Assembly: GCF_020075705.1 (NCBI RefSeq)
Contig: NZ_JAIQUM010000038.1
Coordinates: forward strand, 1-54,060
Length of the DNA stretch: 54,060 nucleotides
Source: Metabacillus rhizolycopersici
Lineage (GTDB): Bacteria; Bacillota; Bacilli; Bacillales; Bacillaceae
Direction of reading: 5' to 3'
Shown here one piece after another: positions 1 to 7,602 of the stretch. The translations under genes and the position numbers were made by a program. Position 1 is the first letter of the stretch. Each line of letters starts with the position of its first letter. The notes below the pieces were generated by a model, which made no database searches, was not told the DNA's origin, and was given only the letters and a program-made list of their open reading frames with translations.

Positions 1-823
1 CTAGCAAAATCCCAAACAACATAACCACTACGACTGGTTGGCGAAGCAGACTAGTCGCTAGCTTGTCCATAGATGCTGAAAGCGAAAGCATTTGCAATGG
101 TCTATTTCCTTTGATTACTGGCCAATAATCTCGTAATTTTGTTTCAGTCGTTTCCTCTGCCAACCCATAAAATTCTTTTCGATCTTTCGCTGAAATACCA
201 ATGACAGCTAGAATTGCAAATACTCCAGAAAGAATAAGTCCAAAGCTATTTAATTCAGTAAATAAACCCATATTAAATTCACCGTGTTTTGCCATCAGAT
301 AAGATGAAATGAAAATTTGACCACCTGTAAACACACCTACATTATAAATTCCATCAAAAATTGCATAAAGCGGTCGTTGCTTTGGATTATTTGTCAAAGC
401 ACTTTGCGCTGCTTTTGTCACACTCGTTTGAAGTGAATAACCAATTTTGTTTATGATTAACATGGCAACAAAGAAAACTAATTGAAATGATTCTGGTAAT
501 AAATGGGTAATACTGTAAACAATTATGATCGTACCTGCTGAAATGATATTACCTAAAATAATCAACGGTCTGAATTTACCAAATTTAGACTCAGTTTTAT
601 CAATAATATACCCGATCGTTGGATCAATCAGTCCGTCAAATATGCGAGTCGCCATTAAAATTGTACTTATTAACATTACTGCGAGCCCAGCTATTCCTGT
701 CGCATAATAAGTGACGAAGCCTAAAATAAACATATGAAGATTTGTTGATGTGTTATTTAATGTGAAAAAACCAACTTGCCATAACTTCGCTGAGTTATAT
801 TTAGGCTCAGTAGTACTTAACAT
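1..823 (-). CDS. GPH-family sugar:cation symporter, 3' end cut by the window edge
   Basis: The gene runs off the left edge; about 274 N-terminal residues are visible from an ATG at 823 preceded by an AAGGGGGAAA ribosome site. The protein is hydrophobic with several membrane segments. At about residues 61-87 it carries the glycoside-pentoside-hexuronide (MelB/XynP) signature: FDGLIDPTIGYIIDKTESK followed by FGKFRP. Family members import oligosaccharides or glycosides with Na+ or H+ across the cytoplasmic membrane. A cre-like site and a TTAGTT/AACTAA palindrome lie upstream, which fits a catabolite-repressed, sugar-induced transporter. The substrate cannot be read from the sequence; xylosides are a guess based on the operator. 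The family call is firm. Confidence 0.85.
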   Translation of the reverse strand, partial: MLSTTEPKYNSAKLWQVGFFTLNNTSTNLHMFILGFVTYYATGIAGLAVMLISTILMATRIFDGLIDPTIGYIIDKTESKFGKFRPLIILGNIISAGTIIIVYSITHLLPESFQLVFFVAMLIINKIGYSLQTSVTKAAQSALTNNPKQRPLYAIFDGIYNVGVFTGGQIFISSYLMAKHGEFNMGLFTELNSFGLILSGVFAILAVIGISAKDRKEFYGLAEETTETKLRDYWPVIKGNRPLQMLSLSASMDKLATSLLRQPVVVVMLFGILL

Positions 824-921
824 AATATTTCCCCCTTTTTAGTACGTTTTTATTTATTACCCTTATCAAATACGAATCAGTCTTTTCTGTCCCCCTTTTA
901 AGATTAATAGAAACTAATTAT

Positions 922-938
922 TTAGTTCGTTAAACTAA
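922..938. promoter_or_regulatory. TTAGTT/AACTAA palindrome, possible ROK (XylR-like) operator
   Basis: TTAGTTCGTTAAACTAA is a 6-bp inverted repeat with a 5-bp centre, and a further AACTAA lies just left of it at 912-917. The half-site resembles the TTAGTTTG half of Bacillus xyl operators as I remember them. It lies about 100 bp upstream of the GPH symporter start. No regulator gene is in view, so the assignment is inference. Confidence 0.35.
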
Positions 939-962
939 TCAACTTCCTAAGTAAATAATAAA

Positions 963-976
963 TGTAAGCGCTTTAA
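963..976. promoter_or_regulatory. cre-like CcpA site
   Basis: TGTAAGCGCTTTAA matches the catabolite-responsive element consensus TGWAARCGYTWWCA except at the penultimate base. It sits about 140 bp upstream of the sugar symporter start, a usual place for CcpA control of sugar uptake genes. Confidence 0.5.
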
Positions 977-1024
977 AATGCAATCTATTTTTTAAAAAAT
1001 TCTGAAAATAAATACAAACATAAA

Positions 1025-1069
1025 AATAGACTCCATATGCTAGTTGTAAGTGAAAGCATAGAGCCTATT
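1025..1069 (-). terminator. Imperfect hairpin terminator
   Basis: AATAG-CTC-ATGCT pairs with AGCAT-GAG-CTATT, with single mismatches or bulges. On the minus strand the hairpin is followed by a short T-rich run. It lies about 55 bp past the stop of the small gene at 1124-1345. Confidence 0.5.
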
Positions 1070-1123
1070 CTACTTGAAAAATAAGAAGCCTTTTAGATTA
1101 CTCGTTATAGTGATTTTCCCAAT

Positions 1124-1345
1124 TCAAGATGTTTTTTTCTCATTCTCTATTTGGACTAACGAATTTCTTTTAATCCAATATTGAAAACTGTCTAACGGAA
1201 AGACACCTCTGCGCTTTGAATTATTCATTTGGATAACAACACTACCTCCTTCTGTAATTTCGATAATTTTTAATTTGTCCGAGTTGCTGATATTAGGGAT
1301 AAAGCTTCCTTTCATGACAAATTCCATATTGTTAGATAATTTCAT
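1124..1345 (-). CDS. Small uncharacterised protein (73 aa)
   Basis: I do not recognise this protein. It is soluble-looking and mixed-charge, with a central stretch of likely beta strands (KLKIIEITEGGSVVIQM) and no signal peptide or membrane segment. The gene looks real because an AAGGAGG ribosome site lies 8 bases before the ATG and a hairpin terminator follows. It is a single-gene unit between the symporter and the divergent M42 peptidase. Confidence 0.6.
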   Translation of the reverse strand: MKLSNNMEFVMKGSFIPNISNSDKLKIIEITEGGSVVIQMNNSKRRGVFPLDSFQYWIKRNSLVQIENEKKTS

Positions 1346-1570
1346 CCTATTAACCTCCTTGAAGAAAATAAATGATCTTTCACAGATTCATAAATAAGAT
1401 CCCCTTTTTTGGATGAAATATCCATAAATGTTAATATCTTTATTTGTTCCTTGTGGTGAGGGATAAATTCACCATTACAGCACAATTTCAAAGAGGAGGA
1501 TATTCGTAGTTGGATTCATTATTTGCTACAATAACGGTAGCGAATGGTTTATCAAGAGAGGAGTACATCG

Positions 1571-2617
1571 ATGACAACAAAAGTAAGTGAAACAATCCAG
1601 CTAATTAAAGAACTTGTGGAAATACCAAGTCCATCAGGTAATACAAATCAAGTAATTACTTTTGTGGAAAAGTATTTAAGAGATGTTCAAGTTGAAATGA
1701 AACGAAATCATAAGGGTGGCTTACTTGTTACGATTCCAGGAGTTGATAATGAACACCATAGAATGCTAACAGCACATGTTGATACGTTAGGAGCAATCGT
1801 AAAAGAGATAAAATCAAGTGGAAGATTAACGATTGATTTAATTGGTGGTTTTACTTTTAACTCAATTGAAGGTGAGTATTGTCAAATTGAGACAATAAGC
1901 GGGAAGACCTACACTGGTACGATTCTTATGCATCAAACATCAGTTCATGTGTATAAAGAAGCGAGGAAACTGGAGCGTAATCAACAAAATATCGAAGTAA
2001 GAATTGATGAAAAGGTACATAATGCAGAGGATGTACGACAACTTGGAATTGAGGTGGGGGATTTTATTTCATTCAATCCGCGCGTTGAAATAACTCCAAG
2101 TGGATTTATAAAATCTCGTCATTTAGATGATAAAGCGAGTGTTGCGATCTTGCTGCAGCTTATTAAAAGAATTTCAAATGAAAAAATGGCACTACCATAT
2201 ACGACACATTTCCTTATTTCCAATAATGAAGAAATTGGTTATGGAGGTAACTCAAATATTCCTTCTCAAACAGTTGAGTATTTAGCTGTGGATATGGGAG
2301 CAATTGGAGATGGTCAATCAACAGACGAATTCACCGTTTCAATCTGTGCAAAAGATTCAAGTGGTCCTTATCATTATGGGTTAAGGAAAAAATTAGTAGA
2401 GATTGCCAGGCAAAATAATATTGACTATAAAGTGGATATATATCCATATTATGGATCTGACGCGTCAGCTGCCATTCGTGCGGGTCATGATATTGTTCAC
2501 GGTTTAATAGGCCCTGGAATTGACGCTTCACATGCATTTGAAAGAACACATAGCTCGTCATTAGAGCATACAGCAAGCTTGCTGTATTATTATGTTCAAT
2601 CGGAAATGACTTATTAA
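1571..2617 (+). CDS. M42 family metallo-aminopeptidase
   Basis: This is a 348-residue zinc/cobalt aminopeptidase of the M42 (glutamyl aminopeptidase/PepA) family, which trims peptides in the cytoplasm. Visible family motifs in order are TAHVDTLGAIV (first metal His/Asp), HLDDKASVAILLQL (bridging Asp), NNEEIGYGGNS (general base Glu) and, near the C-terminus, YYGSDASAAIRAG and the final metal histidine in DASHAFERTH. The frame opens at 1544, but the ATG at 1571 is preferred because GAGAGGAG precedes it at good spacing. Length and motif order match B. subtilis YtoP/YsdC-type proteins. It appears monocistronic. Confidence 0.9.
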   Translation: MTTKVSETIQLIKELVEIPSPSGNTNQVITFVEKYLRDVQVEMKRNHKGGLLVTIPGVDNEHHRMLTAHVDTLGAIVKEIKSSGRLTIDLIGGFTFNSIEGEYCQIETISGKTYTGTILMHQTSVHVYKEARKLERNQQNIEVRIDEKVHNAEDVRQLGIEVGDFISFNPRVEITPSGFIKSRHLDDKASVAILLQLIKRISNEKMALPYTTHFLISNNEEIGYGGNSNIPSQTVEYLAVDMGAIGDGQSTDEFTVSICAKDSSGPYHYGLRKKLVEIARQNNIDYKVDIYPYYGSDASAAIRAGHDIVHGLIGPGIDASHAFERTHSSSLEHTASLLYYYVQSEMTY

Positions 2618-2669
2618 AAACAATACAATAATAAAAAGGCTAGCTCATTTTTTAAGATAAGCGTATAAA

Positions 2670-2812
2670 TTTTTGACTAAGTTTTCGTGTCCAGCTCCAG
2701 CGCCTAGCCCCTCTTAGGTCATAAGCCACTCAGGAATTGAAGGCAAAGAACACCTTCTATTCCTGAGTGGCTTATTTGCCCAAGGCTGAACAAGGCGCTT
2801 GCGCTTTTCTTA
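2670..2812 (+). repeat. Family-1 interspersed palindromic repeat, copy 1
   Basis: The element begins TTTTGACTAAGTTTTCG, then GTCCAGCTCCAGCGCC. A core inverted repeat follows (AAGCCACTCAGGAATTGAAGG against CCTTCTATTCCTGAGTGGCTT), and it ends GGCGCTTGCGCTTTTCTTAG. Very similar copies occur at 28107-28230 and 47619-47766, with shortened or variant copies at 24302, 37915, 46886 and 47430. The whole element can fold into one long hairpin. Confidence 0.85.
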
Positions 2813-2827
2813 GTTGGCCTTTTGTAT

Positions 2828-2995
2828 TCAAACTCGATTCATTAACTTATAAGTCAGTAACGTACCTCCAAGAAGGAGAATTGATAATAATACTATCATA
2901 CCATAACCAATTTCATCAGTTAATGTAAGTAGATAGATAATAAGGACAATATCCGTAAGAATCGATCCAATTAAGAGTACCTTAGGTGATCGCAT
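2828..2995 (-). CDS. Small two-helix membrane protein (55 aa)
   Basis: Two hydrophobic segments (about residues 4-23 and 29-49) are joined by TDEIGYG, so this is probably an inner-membrane hairpin protein of unknown role. The start is set at the ATG at 2995 because AAAGGAG lies 6 bases upstream; the open frame extends further but without a ribosome site. It follows the YxcD-like gene on the same strand, beyond a terminator. Confidence 0.6.
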   Translation of the reverse strand: MRSPKVLLIGSILTDIVLIIYLLTLTDEIGYGMIVLLSILLLGGTLLTYKLMNRV

Positions 2996-3031
2996 CTTGT
3001 GCTCCTTTCTGATAACTATTTTCATATAAAA

Positions 3032-3055
3032 AAACGAGGGCAAAAGCCTCTCGTT
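3032..3055 (-). terminator. Intrinsic terminator after the YxcD-like gene
   Basis: On the minus strand ACGAGAGGC-TTTT-GCCCTCGT is followed by seven T residues. It begins right after the stop codon of the DUF2653 gene. Confidence 0.85.
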
Positions 3056-3345
3056 TATTCTACGTATGCGATAATTCCTTCATCATCATCAAGGACCAAT
3101 TCAAGTGCTGCTGAAAAGGGATCGATACTCATCTCGGTTTCAAGCCAATAACGTAAAGCTTCAATAATATTTGCAGTGATTAATACTTGCTTACGGTCAT
3201 TGACATATGCCTCAGCGGAAAATCCATAATCATCATCATACATTAATTCAATTTCAACTTCCTGAGGTGTGATTTGACGTTTATGTGCGATGTGTAAACA
3301 AAGGGCGTTAATAATGTCTTGCTCGGAAACTTTTATTTTCCCCAT
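3055..3345 (-). CDS. YxcD-like (DUF2653) protein
   Basis: This 96-residue acidic cytoplasmic protein contains ITPQEVEIELMYDDDYGFSA and ends in an acidic stretch, matching my memory of the DUF2653/YxcD family of Bacillus (usually about 90-100 residues). Its function is unknown. It overlaps the upstream gene by 13 bases, so the two are translationally coupled, and it is followed at once by a strong terminator, giving a two-gene operon. Confidence 0.7.
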   Translation of the reverse strand: MGKIKVSEQDIINALCLHIAHKRQITPQEVEIELMYDDDYGFSAEAYVNDRKQVLITANIIEALRYWLETEMSIDPFSAALELVLDDDEGIIAYVE

Positions 3346-3782
3346 AATGTATCTTCCTCATTTTTACGCTTCTTCTTGAAATAAGTAAATAGTTTACGAA
3401 TGATAAAAATAATAGCGAAAATAGCAAGAACATTGACAAATAATCCAAGTATAGAGCCTAACATTCCTAGGTTACTAAGCAAACCACCAAATAATAATCC
3501 AGCTAGTCCACCTAATAATAGGCCCTTCATCAAGCCACCGCCCATACTTGGCTTGGCATTTGTGTTATTTTTTGTCGTTGTTGATGATTTTTGTTGTGTA
3601 TCATCTTTTTTAATTAAGGAAGGGCTATTAGTGTTTGAATTGGTATTTGAATTAAAGGATTTTTTACCTGATTTATATCCTTTTGCACTAACCGTTGATA
3701 CCTGATCACCGAGCATAAAGCCACCAACAGGTGTGGAGATTAGTGTAAGTACAAGCATTGCAGAAAATAGTTTTTTGAACAT
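3333..3782 (-). CDS. Exported or membrane protein with Tim44-like glycine-rich helix
   Basis: The 149-residue protein has an N-terminal signal peptide (about residues 1-33, ending VSTVSAKG), an Asn/Ser/Thr/Lys-rich linker, a glycine-rich amphipathic segment MGGGLMKGLLLGGLAGLLFG (78-97), a C-terminal membrane helix (about 108-130) and a basic-acidic tail. This layout resembles small Bacillus proteins annotated as Tim44-like; no enzymatic function is implied. AAGGAGG precedes the ATG by 8 bases. It is the first gene of a coupled pair with the DUF2653 gene. Confidence 0.65.
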   Translation of the reverse strand: MFKKLFSAMLVLTLISTPVGGFMLGDQVSTVSAKGYKSGKKSFNSNTNSNTNSPSLIKKDDTQQKSSTTTKNNTNAKPSMGGGLMKGLLLGGLAGLLFGGLLSNLGMLGSILGLFVNVLAIFAIIFIIRKLFTYFKKKRKNEEDTLWGK

Positions 3783-4057
3783 TGTGTGTTACCTCCTTAT
3801 AATATGCATCATCAATTAGAGATGGCTCAATCTCCATCAATGACATTAGTAATACGGATTAAAATGAAAAAGGTTTCGTAAATATAAAAAATTTTATTAT
3901 AAAAAATAGGTTATAGAGCACAAAAGTGGTAGAGCCAATAACAAGAGGCTTGAGATTTCTAAAACTCTACTAATTATAGAAGGTCTTCGATTTTATTGCA
4001 ATCTAATTATCGTAGATGACACAGGTATGTTTTTTTAAAAGTATTGGCAAAAAGCTT

Positions 4058-4092
4058 AAAACGCTTGAGGGAATATTTTCCTCAAGCGTTTT
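4058..4092 (-). terminator. Hairpin terminator after the DHA2 exporter gene
   Basis: AAAACGCTTGAGG pairs perfectly with CCTCAAGCGTTTT (13 bp) around a 9-base loop, about 80 bp beyond the exporter stop. The T-run is only moderate in either direction. Confidence 0.7.
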
Positions 4093-4173
4093 GGTGAGTG
4101 TTACTATTATGCTATTTTCGATGTAATACTTGATGTCATTTAAATAAATCATCCTGAGAGAATTATCGTTATT

Positions 4174-5655
4174 TTAAGATGCTTTTGTTTGAGGTTTGTT
4201 AAAATCCTCTGCAGGTGTTGCACGCTTTGCAAAGAAAGTAAGGATGAGGGCAATGCAAATGATTCCGACTGAAACGAGGAATGCATCGTTTATACCTTCG
4301 ATCATCGCTTTATTTTGCAATTCTGTTAACAGAGCTGTACTAGGCTGTTCGGTTAGTTTGCCCATTTCTGTTGCTGCCATTTCTTTTGCATATGTTGCTG
4401 TTCTTGTGGACATCACGGTAATGAGCAGAGCAGATCCAATCGCTCCAGAAACCTGTGACAATGTATTGTTCAATGCCGTTCCATGCGGATTGTATTTTGC
4501 TGGTAATTGGTTCAAGCCATTCGTCATAATCGGCATCATAACCATTGAAATTCCTAACGATCGAATCGCGTAGATGATAAGTAGCTCAGTGTATGACGTA
4601 TCCATTGTTAAGTTGCTAAACAAATACGTTGTAAAAGCTGTCAGAGCAAAGCCGATAATCCCGAGGGATCGTGCACCATATTTATCGAATAACCGGCCAG
4701 TAACGGGAGACATAATCGCCATAATAATCGCACCAGGGAGTAAAAGAATTCCTGAATCTAATGGTGAGAAACCGCGAATGGTTTGAACATAAATTGGCAT
4801 TAAAATCATTCCGGAAAACAAGGCGATGTTAAGCGCGATCGATATCACAGCAGATAACGTAAATAAAGGATATTTAAAAATCCTGAATTCAAGCATCGGT
4901 ATTTCAAGTTTAAGTTGACGTAAAATAAATAAAACGAGACAAATTACTCCGAGCAAGATGGTACCGTACACCTGCAGACTTCCCCAACCTTGCTCTCCAG
5001 CGATACTAAAGCCATACAATAGTCCGCCAAAACCAATACTTGATAACAACACCGATAATGCATCAATTGCAATGGTTGATTTTTCTTTTTTATCTTTTAA
5101 CAGAAAGAAACTAAGTACTAAAACAGTAAGAGCGATTGGTGTGACAATATGAAATAGCATTCTCCAGTCAAAATGTTCGACGATCCATCCCGATAAAGTC
5201 GGACCAATTGCTGGAGCAAAAGTCATGACTAATCCGAATATCCCCATGGCTCTACCGCGCTTTTCAACAGGAAAGCTTGTTAATAGTACATTCATTAGCA
5301 AAGGCATCATAATCGCTGATCCAATAGCCTGAATCATGCGAGCTACAAGTAAGATTGGAAAAATATGAGCGACGCCTCCAATAATCGTTCCAATTGTAAA
5401 CAAAGAAATTGCCGTTAAAAACAGCTGGCGAACTGAATATTTTTGAATGAAAAATGCAGTAGTAGGGATGACGATTCCGTTGACTAACATATAGCCCGTC
5501 GTGAGCCACTGAACAGTAGTTGGGGTAACTTCAAGATCTACCATGATTGAGGGTAATGCAATAGTTAAAAAGGTTGAATTTAAAATCGCAACAAAGGCTC
5601 CTGCCATTAATACCGCCAATATTCCATAAGGCGGACGATTTATTGATGTTTCCAT
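4174..5655 (-). CDS. DHA2-family (EmrB/QacA) multidrug efflux transporter
   Basis: The 493-residue integral membrane protein is very hydrophobic, with about 14 helices expected for this family, and should export drugs or toxic compounds using the proton gradient. Family marks are LNSTFLTIALPSIMVDL in helix 1, VQWLTTGYML in helix 2, RMIQAIGSAIMMPL, the motif-C-like stretch GLVMTFAPAIGPTLSGWI, and the cytoplasmic-loop motif GRLFDKYGARSLG. It is transcribed away from a TetR-type gene 169 bp upstream, which very likely represses it. Resemblance is to LmrB/MdtP-type exporters; the substrate is unknown. Confidence 0.92.
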   Translation of the reverse strand: METSINRPPYGILAVLMAGAFVAILNSTFLTIALPSIMVDLEVTPTTVQWLTTGYMLVNGIVIPTTAFFIQKYSVRQLFLTAISLFTIGTIIGGVAHIFPILLVARMIQAIGSAIMMPLLMNVLLTSFPVEKRGRAMGIFGLVMTFAPAIGPTLSGWIVEHFDWRMLFHIVTPIALTVLVLSFFLLKDKKEKSTIAIDALSVLLSSIGFGGLLYGFSIAGEQGWGSLQVYGTILLGVICLVLFILRQLKLEIPMLEFRIFKYPLFTLSAVISIALNIALFSGMILMPIYVQTIRGFSPLDSGILLLPGAIIMAIMSPVTGRLFDKYGARSLGIIGFALTAFTTYLFSNLTMDTSYTELLIIYAIRSLGISMVMMPIMTNGLNQLPAKYNPHGTALNNTLSQVSGAIGSALLITVMSTRTATYAKEMAATEMGKLTEQPSTALLTELQNKAMIEGINDAFLVSVGIICIALILTFFAKRATPAEDFNKPQTKAS

Positions 5656-5824
5656 TTATTTCTCCTCCATAAACTTCCCGTTCAATTTTTATACCTTGAT
5701 TATATTAAACCCAAAGTACAACTTTTGCAATAAAAAAGCATAAAGAGAATAAGGTTTGTAATAATGTAGTAAATAAGTTAGTATATTTTTAGACTATTTG
5801 TACAATATATATAAGGTGATGATT

Positions 5825-6745
5825 ATGAATAAACGTAAGCAGCATGTAATCAAACATGCACACGAACTTTTTATCGAAAAAGGCTATCAATTGACCTCAA
5901 TCCAGGATATTTTGGAATACAGTGGCATTTCTAAAGGTACATTTTATAATTATTTTTCTTCTAAAAGTGAACTTTTACTAGCTGTTTTTAAAATGATTCA
6001 TGACAAGTTAAGGAAAGAACGCAACGAATTACTAATTGGGCAAAATCCATCAGATATAAGCATATTTATCAAACAGCTTGAGTTAGAAATGAGATTTAAT
6101 AAACAAAATAAATTGTTTAGTTTATTTGAAGAGGTATTTGTATCCAATGATGCGGAATTAAAACAATATATCCAACGTTTCCGTTTAAACAACATACACT
6201 GGGTCTATCTTCGTTTTATTGACATTTTTGGTCAGGATAATAAACCTTATTTGCTCGATACCACTATTATTTTTTCAGGTATCCTTCATAGCATGATAAG
6301 AAGTAATTTTATGGAAGAAAATGCATCGGATAGAGTGAATGTATCTGAAATCATCCAGTACTGCGTGAATCGAATTATTACGATTGTTGAAACTGTATCA
6401 AAATCAGGAGAGCAAATTTTTCCACCTGAATGCTTAAATACATGGCTACCTGCTAGAGATGAAAATGAGCATGATTTGAAAAGTGAGTTGCTACATGCTG
6501 CTTTAGTATTAAAAAATATCATTAACAAAAAAATCAACGAAGAACATGAACAAACGATGTACTATGAATATCTGGAATTTATTGAAGATGAGTTGTTACA
6601 AACAAGAAAACCACGTAAATTTTTGATTCAAAGCACATTTGCTTCCTTTAAGGCAACAAGTCACCACGAAATCATTCAGGAAATTATCAACTTTGAAAAA
6701 ATGGCAGAAGATTATTTACAACAGTTGGAAAATACATTGGATTAA
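5825..6745 (+). CDS. TetR/AcrR-family repressor with long C-terminal domain
   Basis: The N-terminal 60 residues are a TetR helix-turn-helix: AHELFIEKGYQLTSIQDIL, then SGISKGTFYNYFSSKSELL. The protein has 306 residues, well beyond the usual ~190-200, with an all-helical C-terminal half in the manner of B. subtilis YerO, which represses a divergent or adjacent efflux gene. The open frame starts at 5798, but the ATG at 5825 has AAGGTGAT upstream. The divergent arrangement with the DHA2 exporter makes that gene its probable target; the inducer is unknown. Confidence 0.88.
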   Translation: MNKRKQHVIKHAHELFIEKGYQLTSIQDILEYSGISKGTFYNYFSSKSELLLAVFKMIHDKLRKERNELLIGQNPSDISIFIKQLELEMRFNKQNKLFSLFEEVFVSNDAELKQYIQRFRLNNIHWVYLRFIDIFGQDNKPYLLDTTIIFSGILHSMIRSNFMEENASDRVNVSEIIQYCVNRIITIVETVSKSGEQIFPPECLNTWLPARDENEHDLKSELLHAALVLKNIINKKINEEHEQTMYYEYLEFIEDELLQTRKPRKFLIQSTFASFKATSHHEIIQEIINFEKMAEDYLQQLENTLD

Positions 6746-6790
6746 AAGGAATTAAGATAAATGATATTTTAGCTGAATGATTGTGAATTT

Positions 6791-6811
6791 TGGTCCTTAG
6801 GGCCTTTTTTT
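6791..6811 (+). terminator. Terminator after the TetR gene
   Basis: GGTCC-TTA-GGGCC forms a short GC-rich hairpin followed by seven T residues. Confidence 0.75.
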
Positions 6812-6884
6812 ATTTCTGCATGTGGACAACTTCCCGATTCTTTTACTCTTACATAAGAAGGAGTAGAAGCTAGGAGGGGATGTT

Positions 6885-7304
6885 ATGAGTTTAATTATCG
6901 GTGCAATCAGACCACATCATGCCCATTTTTATTCTACAGAAACAACCGTTAGCAAGGATCATTTTCACAATCTTAAAGGTTTTACCAAGTCTGTAAACGG
7001 AAATAGCTTTGACCGACATTTTCATCTATTTCGCGGGATTACTTCCTTTGATAATAAACATTATCATCGCTATTACGGAAAAACAGGTCCAGCGATACCG
7101 TTATCAGATGGTGGACACTATCATGAGTTTGAGAACCGGACGTATTATAATTATAATGAACCACTTGAGGTGGAATTTGGCGGCATTTTATATGGAGAAC
7201 AGAATCGTCCAAAGCACGAGCATTTTTTTATAGGGAGAACATATGAAACTGTAGGAACCGATCCTTTCTTCAGTAGTATACTTTATACAAATAAAAGCAT
7301 TTAG
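6885..7304 (+). CDS. YmaF-family histidine-repeat protein
   Basis: This 139-residue protein is rich in His, Tyr and Phe, and matches the YmaF family (about 130-140 residues, function unknown). H-x-H pairs lie at residues 12/14, 26/28, 45/47, 59/61, 78/80 and 111/113. The alternating spacing of 14 and 19 shows three tandem 33-residue units plus a partial fourth; the second pair of unit three is lost. Metal binding is a reasonable inference. AGGAGGGG precedes the ATG. No signal peptide is visible. The gene is a single unit with its own terminator. Confidence 0.75.
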   Translation: MSLIIGAIRPHHAHFYSTETTVSKDHFHNLKGFTKSVNGNSFDRHFHLFRGITSFDNKHYHRYYGKTGPAIPLSDGGHYHEFENRTYYNYNEPLEVEFGGILYGEQNRPKHEHFFIGRTYETVGTDPFFSSILYTNKSI

Positions 7305-7387
7305 GGAGATAAGCAAAAATTATTGCTATTGGGTTCTTTTTTGGAGTACCCGTATCTATTTATAAGACCTATATCCGTGGCCGAACT

Positions 7388-7420
7388 AACAGAGCAATTC
7401 ACTCTGTTTTTTTTTTTTTT
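7388..7420 (+). terminator. Terminator after the ymaF-like gene
   Basis: AACAGAG-caattca-CTCTGTT is followed by a run of more than ten T residues. Confidence 0.85.
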
Positions 7421-7516
7421 GCATTCTGAAAGTGAAAACTTTCATAGACCGGATAAAAGCCAATTTGAAGAATAAATGATGGAAGATTCTCTATAATCTA
7501 GATGGAATTGTTTAAT

Positions 7517-7545
7517 GTATTAAAAATTGGAAAAAAGGCATGATA
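7517..7545 (+). promoter_or_regulatory. Possible sigma-G promoter of the ger operon
   Basis: GTATT, 17 bases, then CATGATA resembles the forespore sigma-G pattern GHATR-N18-CATWHTA with two mismatches, about 58 bases before the gerA start. Ger operons are normally sigma-G dependent, so the position is sensible, but the match is weak. Confidence 0.3.
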
Positions 7546-7602
7546 ATAGAGGAAATCGTGAATGCTTCAATTTATAGCATCCAAAACATGGAGTGTTGAA
7601 AA

